The position numbers and the translations under genes are program-made. The notes below the pieces were generated by a model. It had not been told where the DNA came from. It did no database searches and was given only the letters and a program-made list of their open reading frames with translations. Shown here one piece after another: positions 1 to 9,256 of a DNA stretch of 64,000 nt (its first letter is position 1; each line of letters starts with the position of its first letter). Origin of the DNA: Nocardia acididurans (GTDB lineage Bacteria > Actinomycetota > Actinomycetes > Mycobacteriales > Mycobacteriaceae); assembly GCF_016741815.1 (NCBI RefSeq), contig NZ_JAERRJ010000009.1, positions 124,001 through 188,000 on the forward strand, written 5' to 3'.

Positions 1-563
1 AGTGCGCTCGCCAGTTGATCGACGCTGGCGGGCGTTCCCGGTGCGAGGGTGGTGCGGTAGCCGGCGAAGCGGTCGAAGACCAGGCCCTCCAGCACTGCGA
101 TGAAATCGGCTGCGGCCGTGTCCGGTTCGTCTGCGCCCAGGAGGGCGAAGAGTCCGGTGGCGCGCTCGTGTGAGAACAGGCAGCCGACGAGTTTCGCGTG
201 CAGTTCCGGATCTCCGAGCAGATCGATGATGAGCGCGTGTCGCGCGATCAGATGGTTGCGGCGGCGCGTCAATAGCTGATCCAGCCACGCGGCGATGCCC
301 TGTGCGAGGCCCTCGGGGTCGACGGTCGCGGGCATTTCGAGGTTTCCGGCGGTGAAATCCGTGCGTGAGCGGGTGGCGATGCGGTCGACCACGGCCTCGA
401 CGAGGGCGCGTTTGGTGCGGAAGTAGTACGAGGCCGAGCCGGGCGGCAATTCCAGGACGGTGTCCAGTGCGCGGTGTGTGAGGGACCGAAGTCCTTGGGT
501 CGCAATCAGATCGATGGCGCTGTCGACGATCAGGGTGCGCCGGTCGGGTGTGGAGGTGGTCAC
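1..563 (-). CDS. TetR-family transcriptional regulator, C-terminus cut by window edge
   Basis: The minus strand is open from a GTG at 563 to the window edge, giving about 187 residues with no stop. The first 50 residues form a TetR helix-turn-helix: the protein starts VTTSTPDRRTLIVDSAIDL, and the recognition part reads PPGSASYYFRTKRALVEAVV, the usual 'S-x-Y-Y-F-x-x-K-x-x-L' signature. The remaining residues fit the helical ligand-binding and dimer domain. The gene faces zapE, and two CTCTA-type palindromes (590-625) lie between the start codons, so autoregulation and control of zapE are likely. The ligand is unknown. The start is chosen because the HTH begins directly after it; there is no better upstream codon before the operators. 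Confidence 0.85.
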   Translation of the reverse strand, partial: MTTSTPDRRTLIVDSAIDLIATQGLRSLTHRALDTVLELPPGSASYYFRTKRALVEAVVDRIATRSRTDFTAGNLEMPATVDPEGLAQGIAAWLDQLLTRRRNHLIARHALIIDLLGDPELHAKLVGCLFSHERATGLFALLGADEPDTAAADFIAVLEGLVFDRFAGYRTTLAPGTPASVDQLASA

Positions 564-589
564 TTCGGGTTCCTTACGTCGGCTCGATC

Positions 590-625
590 CTCTACAACTA
601 TAGAGGAAGCTCTACGGATGTAGAG
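590..625. promoter_or_regulatory. Tandem palindromic operator between TetR gene and zapE
   Basis: Two similar palindromes stand side by side: CTCTACAACTATAGAG (590-605) and CTCTACGGATGTAGAG (610-625). The second has perfect 6-bp arms, CTCTAC/GTAGAG. The first keeps CTCTA/TAGAG. Their centres are 20 bp apart. The pair lies between the TetR start at 563 and the zapE ribosome binding site (AGGAGG near 631). That is the expected position and form for a TetR dimer-of-dimers operator. The assignment to this regulator is inference from position. Confidence 0.75.
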
Positions 626-641
626 GACGAAGGAGGCTCCG

Positions 642-1631
642 ATGGAAACCCGCGACGTGGTGCTGGACGCGGATCAGCGGATCGCGGCGGACCGGTTGGC
701 CGCCATCGCGGCGCGGGTCGGGAAGCGCTGGCATCGTCCACGTGGGCTGTACCTCTGGGGCGGGCCCGGACGCGGCAAGACCATGCTGATGGATCGCTTC
801 TATGCCGCCGTCGCGTCGAAGCACAAGCGCCGCTTCCATTTCCACAGCTTCTTCGCCCAGCTGAACGCGGCCATCCACGAGTACGGCACCCTCGACAAGG
901 CGGCGGACTCCCTGCTGGGCGGCGTCGATCTGGTCTGCTTCGACGAGTTCCACGTGCACGACTCGGGTGACGCCCGGCTGGTCTCCCGGCTGCTGGACCA
1001 TCTCTTCGCGCGGCACATCACGCTGGTGGTCACCTCCAACTACCCGCCCGCCGACCTGCTGCCGAATCCGCTGTTCCACCCCATGTTCGAGCCGACCATC
1101 GACCGCATCCTGGAGCACCTGGACGTGCTCTCGGTGAACGGCCCGCAGGACTACCGCCGTCTCGGCGGCAAGCACACCGGTTTCGCGGCGGGGGAGTACG
1201 TGGTCGGCGCGTGCCCGGTGACCGGCTCCGCGCAGGTGCCCGTCGCCCACCGGCTGCTGAACGCCCGGGTGGCCGAGAACGGTTCGCTCACGGTCGATTT
1301 CGCGGAGCTCTGCGGAATTCCGGTGTCGGCGGCCGATTTCCTGGAGCTCGCGCGCACCTACACCCGTTGGACGGTCTGCGAGGTGCCCGCACTGTCCGAT
1401 GTCCCCGCGGACTGGGTGATGCGCTTCGTGAATCTGGTGGACGTCCTCTACGACACGGATCATCCGCTGTCGCTCTACGCTGCGGTTCCGCTGGCGTGCC
1501 TGGCCGGCCGAATTGCTTACGTTCCAGATCTGTACCGAGCCATCAGCCGCCTGTCCGAGCTCACCCCCGCACAGCTGCCCCGATTCATCGGTGGTGCCTC
1601 AGGTTCGCGGCCCGCCTCGATTCTGGACTGA
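642..1631 (+). CDS. zapE: ZapE/AFG1-like ATPase
   Basis: The 329-residue protein is an AFG1/ZapE-type P-loop ATPase. Walker A is GGPGRGKT near residue 41 and Walker B is LVCFDEFHV near residue 98, followed by a sensor-like VVTSNYPP near 130 that fits the family. Bacterial ZapE binds the divisome and affects Z-ring stability in E. coli; actinobacterial members are less studied. The start has a strong AGGAGG about 6 bases upstream. Length matches actinobacterial homologues. The gene is transcribed away from the TetR gene and lies directly downstream of its likely operators, so it may be under that repressor. The family call is firm; the cellular role here is inferred. Confidence 0.88.
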   Translation: METRDVVLDADQRIAADRLAAIAARVGKRWHRPRGLYLWGGPGRGKTMLMDRFYAAVASKHKRRFHFHSFFAQLNAAIHEYGTLDKAADSLLGGVDLVCFDEFHVHDSGDARLVSRLLDHLFARHITLVVTSNYPPADLLPNPLFHPMFEPTIDRILEHLDVLSVNGPQDYRRLGGKHTGFAAGEYVVGACPVTGSAQVPVAHRLLNARVAENGSLTVDFAELCGIPVSAADFLELARTYTRWTVCEVPALSDVPADWVMRFVNLVDVLYDTDHPLSLYAAVPLACLAGRIAYVPDLYRAISRLSELTPAQLPRFIGGASGSRPASILD

Positions 1632-1640
1632 CGGAGCGGG

Positions 1641-1714
1641 GGAGCGAAGCGGAGGAGCGGAGGAGGGAAGAATCGAGGTAACAGGGCCGCGAACACGCCG
1701 GAGCGAAGCGGAGG
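1641..1714. repeat. Two copies of a 15-bp GGAGCGAAGCGGAGG repeat
   Basis: The 15-base word GGAGCGAAGCGGAGG occurs at 1641-1655 and again at 1700-1714, 59 bases apart, in the gap between zapE and mgtA. Purine-rich degenerate copies (GGAGCGGAGGAGGG) fill the space after the first. No open reading frame with normal codon use crosses it. It looks like a dispersed intergenic repeat rather than a regulator site. Confidence 0.6.
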
Positions 1715-1818
1715 CAAATTAAACACAGCTTCATGTGCCGTCTACGCGCACGGGGTTCGGTGTTGCTACCCACTCCTTAACGTGCAGTCAGGAGGCAGCA
1801 CCGAACCGGAGGGGACCG

Positions 1819-3012
1819 ATGCGAATCCGCGATCAGGTAAGAGGTCCCGCACCGCGGCGGCCGAGCCACCCTGGCGCCCGGCTACGAGTGCTGGTCGTCG
1901 CCGAGAGCTTTCTTCCCCAGGTGAACGGCGTCACCAACTCCGTACGCCGGGTACTGGATCATCTGGCGGCCAAGGGACACGAAGCCGTCCTGATGGCTCC
2001 CACCGGGCCCGCCAAGTACGCCGGATTCCATGTGCACGTGGTGCGCGGAGCCCGGCTCCCGTTCTACCGTGACTTCCGCATCGGCCTGGAGACCCGCCGC
2101 AGACTGCGCGGGATCATGCGCGAATTCCAGCCCGACGTCGTGCATATCGCCTCGCCCGCCACCCTGGGCTATCAGGCCGCACGGGTGGCGGCGGAGCTGG
2201 ACGTGCCGACCGTGGCCATCTACCAGACCGATCTGGTGGGTTTCGCCGAACGCTACGACCTGCCGGCCGGCGTCCGCGCCATGGCCGCGCTCACCCGGCG
2301 TATCCACCTGCAGGTGGACCGCACCCTGGCGCCCTCGACCGCGAGCCTGCGCCAGCTGGAGCTGATGGGCATTCCGGGACTGTCCCGCTGGCCGCGCGGT
2401 GTCGATCTGCAGCAGTTCGATCCGGCCCGCCGCTCGGAAGCCCTGCGCGCCCGGCTCGCACCCCACGGTGAGCTGCTGGTCGGCTATATCGGCCGCCTCG
2501 CACCGGAGAAGGAACTCGAACTGCTCGCGCACCTGCGCACCGTCGGCGGCATCCGCCTGGTGATCGTGGGCGGCGGCCCGGAGGAGAAGCGCCTGCGCAA
2601 ACTCCTGCCGGACGCGGCCTTCCTGGGCGTGCTGCACGGCGACGAACTGGCCGCCGCGTACGCCTCCCTGGACGTCTTCGTGCACACCGGCCGCCACGAA
2701 ACCTATTGCCAGGCAGCGCAGGAGGCGCTCGCCTCCGGCGTCCCGGTGGTGGCTCCGGCGTCGGGCGGCCCGATCGACGTGGTCACCCCGGGCACCGGCT
2801 TCCTCTACCCGCCCGGTGACGCCGACGCCATGGTGAACCTGGTGCGGCGTCTGGTCTCCGATCCCGCACTGCGCGCCAAGACGGCCGATGCCGCCCATCG
2901 CAGCGTGCAGGACCGCTCCTGGGACGCGGTCAACAACCTGCTGATCCGCCACTACCGCGACGTGATCGCCGAGCGCCGCTCCGACGGCCGGCTCACCAAG
3001 GAGGCATCCTGA
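1819..3012 (+). CDS. mgtA: GDP-mannose-dependent alpha-mannosyltransferase, MgtA type (GT4)
   Basis: This 397-residue GT-B glycosyltransferase matches the mycobacterial MgtA (Rv0557) family. The N-terminal domain opens LRVLVVAESFLPQVNGVTNS, and the segment VVHIASPATLGYQA and the pair VAIYQTD are family hallmarks. The C-terminal donor domain has VGYIGRLAPEKE and the E-x7-E motif region HETYCQAAQEALASGVPVVAP. MgtA-type enzymes mannosylate glucuronic acid-based glycolipids used in lipomannan-like glycans. The ATG at 1819 is chosen over the upstream frame opening because GGAGGGG lies just before it. The following UDP-glucose dehydrogenase gene overlaps its stop and makes the UDP-glucuronate needed for that lipid acceptor, so the two form one functional unit. 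Confidence 0.85.
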   Translation: MRIRDQVRGPAPRRPSHPGARLRVLVVAESFLPQVNGVTNSVRRVLDHLAAKGHEAVLMAPTGPAKYAGFHVHVVRGARLPFYRDFRIGLETRRRLRGIMREFQPDVVHIASPATLGYQAARVAAELDVPTVAIYQTDLVGFAERYDLPAGVRAMAALTRRIHLQVDRTLAPSTASLRQLELMGIPGLSRWPRGVDLQQFDPARRSEALRARLAPHGELLVGYIGRLAPEKELELLAHLRTVGGIRLVIVGGGPEEKRLRKLLPDAAFLGVLHGDELAAAYASLDVFVHTGRHETYCQAAQEALASGVPVVAPASGGPIDVVTPGTGFLYPPGDADAMVNLVRRLVSDPALRAKTADAAHRSVQDRSWDAVNNLLIRHYRDVIAERRSDGRLTKEAS

Positions 3013-4472
3013 TGCTGCGAATTTCCGTGATAGGCACCGGATATCTGGGCGCCACGCATGCCGCGGGCATGGCCGAACTCGGTTTCGAGGTGCTCGGCGT
3101 CGACAACGATCCGGCCAAGGCCGCCGCGCTGGCCGCGGGCCGGGTGCCGTTCCACGAGCCCGAGCTGCCCGAACTGCTTGCCGGGCACGTGCACTCGGGG
3201 CGGCTGCGGTTCGGCACCTCCCTGGTGGAGGCGGCCCGCTTCGCCGACATCCATTTCCTGTGTGTGGGAACGCCTCCCGGCCGCAACGGCGCGGCGGATC
3301 TGTCGCAGCTGTACTCCGCGCTCGAGGGTCTGGTGCCGCATCTGACCCGCAACTGTCTGATCGTCGGCAAGTCGACGGTGCCGGTAGGGACCGCCGAGGC
3401 GCTCACCGCCCGCATCGCCGAGCTTGCGCCGCAGGGTATTTCGGTGGATCTGGCATGGAACCCGGAATTCCTGCGCGAGGGTCACGCCGTCTTCGACACC
3501 CTGCACCCGAATCGCCTGGTCTTCGGCGTCACCACGCCGGACGCGGAATGGGCGTTGCGCCAGGTGTATTCGACCCCGATCGCGGACGGCTCCCCGGTGG
3601 TGGTCACCAACCTGCCCACCGCCGAGCTGATCAAGGTCTCCGCGAACGCCTTTCTGGCGACGAAGATCTCGTTCATCAACGCCATGGCCGAACTGTGCGA
3701 GCTCACCGGCGCGGATGTCACCCTGCTGGCCGACGCCCTCGGCCACGACGATCGCATCGGCCGCAAATTCCTCGGCGCCGGACTGGGTTACGGTGGCGGC
3801 TGCCTGCCGAAGGACATCCGCGCCCTGATCGCGCGCGCCGGTGAACTGGGCGCGGGCGAGGCGGTCGAATTCCTGCGCGATGTCGACACCGTGAATCAGC
3901 GTCGCCGCGAGCGCGTGGTCCGCGACACCCTGAACCTGGTGCGCGCCACCGGAAACGCGCGTCCTCGCGTGGGCATCCTGGGTGCGGCCTTCAAACCGCT
4001 CTCCGACGACGTCCGCGACTCTCCGGCCCTGGATGTGGCCAAGCGCCTGCACAGCGCGGGTGTGGAGGTGAGCGTGTACGACCCGGCCGCCACCAATCCG
4101 GCGCGCGCGGTCGCCCCGCAGTTGATCTACACGGCCACCGCCGCCGCGGCGCTGCACGAGGCGGATGTGGTCCTGCATCTCACCGAGTGGTCCGAGTTCC
4201 GGGACCTGGACCCGGTTTTCCTGCGCACGGTGGCGCGTGGCGGCGTCATCATCGACGCCCGCAACACCCTGGACCCGGAACCGTGGCTCGCCGCGGGCTG
4301 GGATTTCCGCGCCTTCGGCCGCCTGGTCGAACGCCGCACCACCCCCTCCCTGGCCTTCCCGCTCCCGGATTCGGTTCCCGTGCAGCCGAATCCCGCGTCC
4401 GAGCCGGCGCGGGCACTGGTCACGCCGTCGCCGCTCACCCGGCTGCGTTCGCGCGTCCGCCGGACCGCCTGA
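3012..4472 (+). CDS. udgA: UDP-glucose 6-dehydrogenase
   Basis: The 486-residue protein oxidises UDP-glucose to UDP-glucuronate with NAD. It begins with a Rossmann GTGYLGATHAAGMAELG and has the family segment LCVGTPPGRNGAADLS near residue 80. The substrate-domain motif is EFLREGHAVFD, and the catalytic cysteine lies in GGGCLPKD near residue 261. The C-terminal UDP-binding domain follows (VGILGAAFKPLSDDVRDSP). An additional tail of about 45 residues, rich in Pro, Arg and Ser, ends the protein. Its ATG overlaps the mgtA stop (TGATG), which indicates translational coupling. The product likely feeds glucuronic acid glycolipid acceptors for MgtA. A strong hairpin follows the stop. Confidence 0.9.
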   Translation: MLRISVIGTGYLGATHAAGMAELGFEVLGVDNDPAKAAALAAGRVPFHEPELPELLAGHVHSGRLRFGTSLVEAARFADIHFLCVGTPPGRNGAADLSQLYSALEGLVPHLTRNCLIVGKSTVPVGTAEALTARIAELAPQGISVDLAWNPEFLREGHAVFDTLHPNRLVFGVTTPDAEWALRQVYSTPIADGSPVVVTNLPTAELIKVSANAFLATKISFINAMAELCELTGADVTLLADALGHDDRIGRKFLGAGLGYGGGCLPKDIRALIARAGELGAGEAVEFLRDVDTVNQRRRERVVRDTLNLVRATGNARPRVGILGAAFKPLSDDVRDSPALDVAKRLHSAGVEVSVYDPAATNPARAVAPQLIYTATAAAALHEADVVLHLTEWSEFRDLDPVFLRTVARGGVIIDARNTLDPEPWLAAGWDFRAFGRLVERRTTPSLAFPLPDSVPVQPNPASEPARALVTPSPLTRLRSRVRRTA

Positions 4473-4475
4473 ATG

Positions 4476-4514
4476 CGTCGTGCCCGGCCCCTGCCTCGGG
4501 TGCCGGGCACGACG
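4476..4514 (+). terminator. Strong hairpin after udgA
   Basis: A 13-bp perfect stem (4476-4488 with 4502-4514, arms CGTCGTGCCCGGC and its complement) encloses a 13-base loop, starting four bases after the udgA stop. There is no T-tract, which is normal for high-GC actinobacterial terminators. Confidence 0.8.
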
Positions 4515-4825
4515 TCTCGGGGATCACTCGCACCCAGGGCATGACATTTCATGCCGCGGACGCGGAGCGCCGGCTCCGAACGTCGTGCGGGAGTGCGTCA
4601 TTGGGGCGCGACCGCGACTGATCCGGGTTCGTCATAGATCCTCACCGCGCGCCGCGCGGGATTGTGCGTGCGCACAGCTGATTCCTGGCACATTCGGTCA
4701 TGAGCGACAAGCCGCTGATTTATGTGTCATCTGCATGTAACCGGCGTTCGCGATTTTCGTCCCGACGGACCGCTTGGCATGTAACTATGTGCCTGATTTT
4801 GCAGAAACTCCGGTTGGGGGTGATC
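4515..4825. other. Intergenic region upstream of the DUF4129-MoxR operon
   Basis: This 311-base stretch has no gene that I can support. Frames that cross it use rare codons and lack a ribosome site. It is less GC-rich than its surroundings near 4700-4800, with short AT-rich words such as TGATTTATGTGTCATCTGCATG, so the promoter of the operon that starts at 4826 is probably here. I cannot fix a -35/-10 pair with confidence. Confidence 0.5.
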
Positions 4826-5770
4826 GTGACTGGGGTGGGGACGGTGGTCTCGCGCGCGACCGCATTGCTCGCGCTGCTGATGTTCGCCGTCTTCGCGCTG
4901 CGCGGATACATTCCGGGCACCGGCGGTCCACCCGCCCCGCGCACGCCCTCGGCCGTGGCCATCGCCCTCATGCCGGTCCTGCTGCTGGTCTCGATCGTGA
5001 TCCTGGTGGCAGGCGTGATCAACAGCCAGCATCGGCTGCCGCTGGCCATGCCCGAACCCGACCGGGACGCCGACCGCCGCTCGTGGAAGCTCGGCGGCCT
5101 CGGCCTGCTGATCCTCATCGGGCTGGCCGCCGTCGCCTTGGCGCTCACCGCGCTGATCTCGGTGTATCTGGTCGGCCCCGGCAACGAGGAGCGATCGGGA
5201 ACCGGGGTCGCGACCCAGGCGCCGTCGGAAACCACCGGTGCGCCCGTGCATTCCGTCGAACCGGCGACCGATATCGTCTCGGCCCCCGCCCTCACCGGAA
5301 CCGCGCTGCTGATCGTGGCGATCGGCGCGACCGTGCTGGTGCTGGTGGCCATGACCGGTCTGGTGGTGGTCGCGGTGAGCTCGACGCGCCGTCCCGCCAA
5401 GGCCGCCGGCCTGCTGCCGCCCGCGAAGAAGACCGAGGCGGTCTCACTGGCCAAGGTCGCGGAGATGGGCCTGGCGGCCATGATCGCGCCCGGCCAGGAC
5501 CCGCGCACCGCCATCATCGCCTGTTACGTGGCCATGGAGAGCGGTCTGGCCCAGGCCCGTGAGGTCGCGCCGCTGGTCTCCGACACCCCGTCGGAGGTGC
5601 TGGCCCGCGCCTTCGATCGCGGCTTCCTGCACGATGCCTCGGCGCGGGAACTGGTGGCGCTGTTCGAGGAGGCGCGGTTCAGCCCGCACTCCATGCTGGA
5701 GTGGCAGCGGATGCGGGCCGAGCAGCTGCTGCGTATCGTATTGGCTGACCTGCAGGGGGTCGCGGCATGA
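4826..5770 (+). CDS. Membrane protein with C-terminal DUF4129
   Basis: The 314-residue protein has four hydrophobic segments (residues roughly 8-30, 45-70, 85-112 and 155-182) and then a soluble C-terminus. The last 100 residues read AEMGLAAMIAPGQDPRTAIIACYVAMES with later SEVLARAF and ARELVALFEEARFS, which is the DUF4129 pattern. DUF4129 proteins are routinely encoded with MoxR ATPases and DUF58 proteins, and in some bacteria carry transglutaminase domains. GTG 4826 is preferred because a GGGGG run lies 5 bases upstream; further-upstream starts lack one. It opens a five-gene same-strand operon ending at 9115. The molecular job is unknown, but envelope-linked protein maturation is a reasonable inference. 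Confidence 0.8.
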   Translation: MTGVGTVVSRATALLALLMFAVFALRGYIPGTGGPPAPRTPSAVAIALMPVLLLVSIVILVAGVINSQHRLPLAMPEPDRDADRRSWKLGGLGLLILIGLAAVALALTALISVYLVGPGNEERSGTGVATQAPSETTGAPVHSVEPATDIVSAPALTGTALLIVAIGATVLVLVAMTGLVVVAVSSTRRPAKAAGLLPPAKKTEAVSLAKVAEMGLAAMIAPGQDPRTAIIACYVAMESGLAQAREVAPLVSDTPSEVLARAFDRGFLHDASARELVALFEEARFSPHSMLEWQRMRAEQLLRIVLADLQGVAA

Positions 5771-5819
5771 AAGATGTTGTCGCAGTGCGGGTCCCGGGCA
5801 ATCGAACGGGGGTTCGGCG

Positions 5820-6320
5820 ATGAACCGGCTGGTGATCGTGATCGGCGCGGTGCTGCTGGTCGGGGCGGCGGAACTCGTCGTCCTGGACAAGGCCCGCGAA
5901 TCACTGCTCGTGGTGGCGGGTATCCCGGTGGCGGGTGCGCTCGTCCTGCTGATCTGGTCGCTGCTGGAACGTGCCCGCCGCCTGCAGAGGGAACCGGAGG
6001 ACAACGAAATCGACAACGGGCCGGCGGAGATGCTGCACCGCTGGCAGGCGCGGGCCACCATGCTCGCCGACCGCGCCGACGGCACCCGCGCCGACTGGGA
6101 CCGGCATCTGCGGCCGCTGCTGGCCAAGGAATTCGAGCTCACCAGCGGGCATCGGATGGCCAAGAACCGGCGCGCCACCGAGCAGGCCGGGCAGCTGCTG
6201 TTCGGACCGGAACTGTGGCGCTGGGTGGATCCCGCCAATGCGGCGCTGCGTGATCAGTCGAATCCGGCGCCGGGGCGACCCGCGCTGGACGAGATCCTGC
6301 GCCGCCTCCAGAACATGTGA
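5820..6320 (+). CDS. Small two-helix membrane protein of the MoxR operon
   Basis: The 166-residue protein begins with two closely spaced hydrophobic helices (LVIVIGAVLLVGAAELVVL and LLVVAGIPVAGALVLLIW). The remaining 110 residues are soluble, charged and probably helical (MLHRWQARATMLADRADGTRADWDRHLRP). I do not recognise a characterised family. The position between a DUF4129 gene and moxR is conserved in related actinobacteria, so it is likely a membrane partner of the same complex. ATG 5820 is supported by GGGGG about 8 bases upstream. The gap to moxR is 25 bases. Confidence 0.8.
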   Translation: MNRLVIVIGAVLLVGAAELVVLDKARESLLVVAGIPVAGALVLLIWSLLERARRLQREPEDNEIDNGPAEMLHRWQARATMLADRADGTRADWDRHLRPLLAKEFELTSGHRMAKNRRATEQAGQLLFGPELWRWVDPANAALRDQSNPAPGRPALDEILRRLQNM

Positions 6321-6345
6321 AACGGGTTGAGATGCGAGAAATGAC

Positions 6346-7308
<963 letters not shown>

Positions 7309-7388
7309 GCTGCCCGTGATGCGTTCCGCAATGCGCTCCCCTCGTGGTGCCGGGCTGACGACGGTGTCGCACTCGGAGGTGAGCGCCG

Positions 7389-8663
7389 ATGAAGCATCGT
7401 GATGTCAGTGCGGCGGTCGAGGTCGAATTGCGCTGGCGGCCCGCGCCGTTGGTGTTCATGCTGGCCGCGGTGTCCGCGCCCGCGCTGGTGCTGGCGATCA
7501 TCCTCGGGCAGTGGCAACTGGTGGTGTTCGCCGCGCCGATGATCGGGGTGCTGGCCAGTGCGCCGCTGCAGCAGTCGCGGACGCGGATCCAGGTGGACGG
7601 GGCGGGGGTGCTGCGCTGCTTCGAGACCGAGGAGGTGGAGCTGGCCGCCGCGGCGTTCGTGGAATCGGGACATGCGTTGCTGCGCTTGCATTCCGAGCCG
7701 ATTCACGGCATGGAGGTGCGGGTCGAGGAGGCGGTGGATTCCGGGCCCGCGCCGGCCGGGCTGCGGCAGTCGCTGTCCGCGTCGCGGTGGGGCAGGTATC
7801 CGGTGCCGGTGCGGGTGACCGCGTTGAATCCGGCCGGGCTGGCGGTGGCGTCGGCACGCTTGTCGGCGGGGGACGTGTACGTGTACCCGATCGCCGATCC
7901 GCAGCGAACCCGGTTGCCGCGCACCGAACTTCCGGAGCGCATCGGCATGCATCTCACGCGCAGGCACGGGCCGGGCGTGGAGTTCGCCGATGTTCGCGCC
8001 TACGCGCCCGGTGATCAGCTGCGCACCGTGAACTGGGCGGTGAGCGCCCGGCGCGGGCGGCTCTTCGTGACCGAGCGCTTCACCAACCGTGCGGCGGATG
8101 TCGTTGTGCTGGTGGACACTTCGCTGCAGGCTCCCGGCCCGGCCTCGGAATCCCTGGAATTGTCGGTGCGCGGCGCGGCCCAGGTGGCGCAGTCCGCGCT
8201 GCAGGCCGGTGACCGCACCGCCGTTGTGTGCCTCGGCAAGTCGCCGCGCTGGCTGCGTCCCGATATCGGCCGCCGCCAGTTCTATCGCATCGTCGACACC
8301 GTCCTGGACGTGGGCGACGAGCACATCGCCACCGTCGGCACCCTGGCCCCGCACGCGGCCGTCCCGATCGGCGCGGTCGTGGTGGCCTTCTCCACTCTGC
8401 TCGACACCCAATTCGCGCTGTCGCTCATCGATCTGCGCAAGCGCGGGCACGTCGTGGTGGTGGTCGACGTGCTGCGCGGCACGCCGTTCGGGCCGGGGCT
8501 GGACCCCACGCTGGCCCGCATGTGGCAGCTGGAACGCAGTTCCATGTATCGCGATATGGGCACCGTCGGCGTGGATATCGTCGCCTGGCCCGAGGACGCC
8601 CGCCTGGATCAGGTCATGCGCCTGCTGCCCGAACACCGCCGTACGGTCCGGGTGCGCCGATGA
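7389..8663 (+). CDS. DUF58 protein, MoxR partner
   Basis: The 424-residue protein has two N-terminal hydrophobic segments (residues 18-60) and then a DUF58 region. The diagnostic motif is GVEFADVRAYAPGDQLRTVN, followed by WAVSARRGRLFVTERF (residues about 195-232). After it a VWA-like fold starts with VVVLVDTSLQ, a degenerate MIDAS in which the usual D-x-S-x-S reads D-T-S-L-Q. DUF58 proteins pair with MoxR ATPases. GGAGGTGAG before ATG 7389 supports the start. An 80-base gap separates it from moxR. The stop overlaps the start of the next gene (ATGA). Confidence 0.88.
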   Translation: MKHRDVSAAVEVELRWRPAPLVFMLAAVSAPALVLAIILGQWQLVVFAAPMIGVLASAPLQQSRTRIQVDGAGVLRCFETEEVELAAAAFVESGHALLRLHSEPIHGMEVRVEEAVDSGPAPAGLRQSLSASRWGRYPVPVRVTALNPAGLAVASARLSAGDVYVYPIADPQRTRLPRTELPERIGMHLTRRHGPGVEFADVRAYAPGDQLRTVNWAVSARRGRLFVTERFTNRAADVVVLVDTSLQAPGPASESLELSVRGAAQVAQSALQAGDRTAVVCLGKSPRWLRPDIGRRQFYRIVDTVLDVGDEHIATVGTLAPHAAVPIGAVVVAFSTLLDTQFALSLIDLRKRGHVVVVVDVLRGTPFGPGLDPTLARMWQLERSSMYRDMGTVGVDIVAWPEDARLDQVMRLLPEHRRTVRVRR

Positions 8664-9115
8664 CCCGATTCCTGGCCGTCCTGTCCGGCCTGCTGCTGGC
8701 CTTCGCCGTCACCCTCGTCGAACCGTGGCCCGCGCTGCCCGCCCTGATCCTGGTGATGGCGGGCTGGCGGTGGCGGGTGTGTGCCGTCGGCGCGGTGCTG
8801 GTGGCCCTCGGCACGCTCGCCTTCGCCGATACGGGCGCACTGGTCGCGGGGTCGATCGGCCTGGTAGCGACCACATATCTGCTGAATACGGCCACCGTCT
8901 CGGCCCCGGTCGGCGTGGTCCCCACCACGATCCCGTCGGTGGGCGGGGCACTGGTCTTCACGGTGGCCGCCGGCGTCGCGACGCTGCTGCCGACCGGACT
9001 GGCGTGGATCCCCGTCGCCGCCCCGATCGCGGTGATCTTGCTGTACGCCTTGGTGATCCGGGGCCTGGCCGACGACCGGCCCGCCGCGCCGGTGGCCCCC
9101 GCCCCGCCCGAATGA
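8660..9115 (+). CDS. Small polytopic membrane protein closing the MoxR operon
   Basis: This 151-residue protein is almost entirely hydrophobic, with about five predicted membrane segments (FLAVLSGLLLAFAVTLV, ALPALILVMAGWRW, VCAVGAVLVALGTLAFA, LVAGSIGLVATTYLL, and a hydrophobic stretch from about 105 to 140). It ends in a Pro/Ala-rich tail, DDRPAAPVAPAPPE. Its ATG overlaps the DUF58 stop, so translation is coupled. No known domain is visible. Its place suggests a membrane subunit of the MoxR-DUF58-DUF4129 assembly. Confidence 0.8.
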   Translation: MTRFLAVLSGLLLAFAVTLVEPWPALPALILVMAGWRWRVCAVGAVLVALGTLAFADTGALVAGSIGLVATTYLLNTATVSAPVGVVPTTIPSVGGALVFTVAAGVATLLPTGLAWIPVAAPIAVILLYALVIRGLADDRPAAPVAPAPPE

Positions 9116-9256
9116 CGTGTCATCCTGGCCGTTATCCGGCGCGGGTGGCCCGATTTCGGCGGACATTCCGACATTTCAGGCGAATTCCGGCCAGGGGTGT
9201 GCAAATCGCCGGATAATTCGGTGTCGATCGTCCGGGGCCTCTGATTCACTCTCCGC

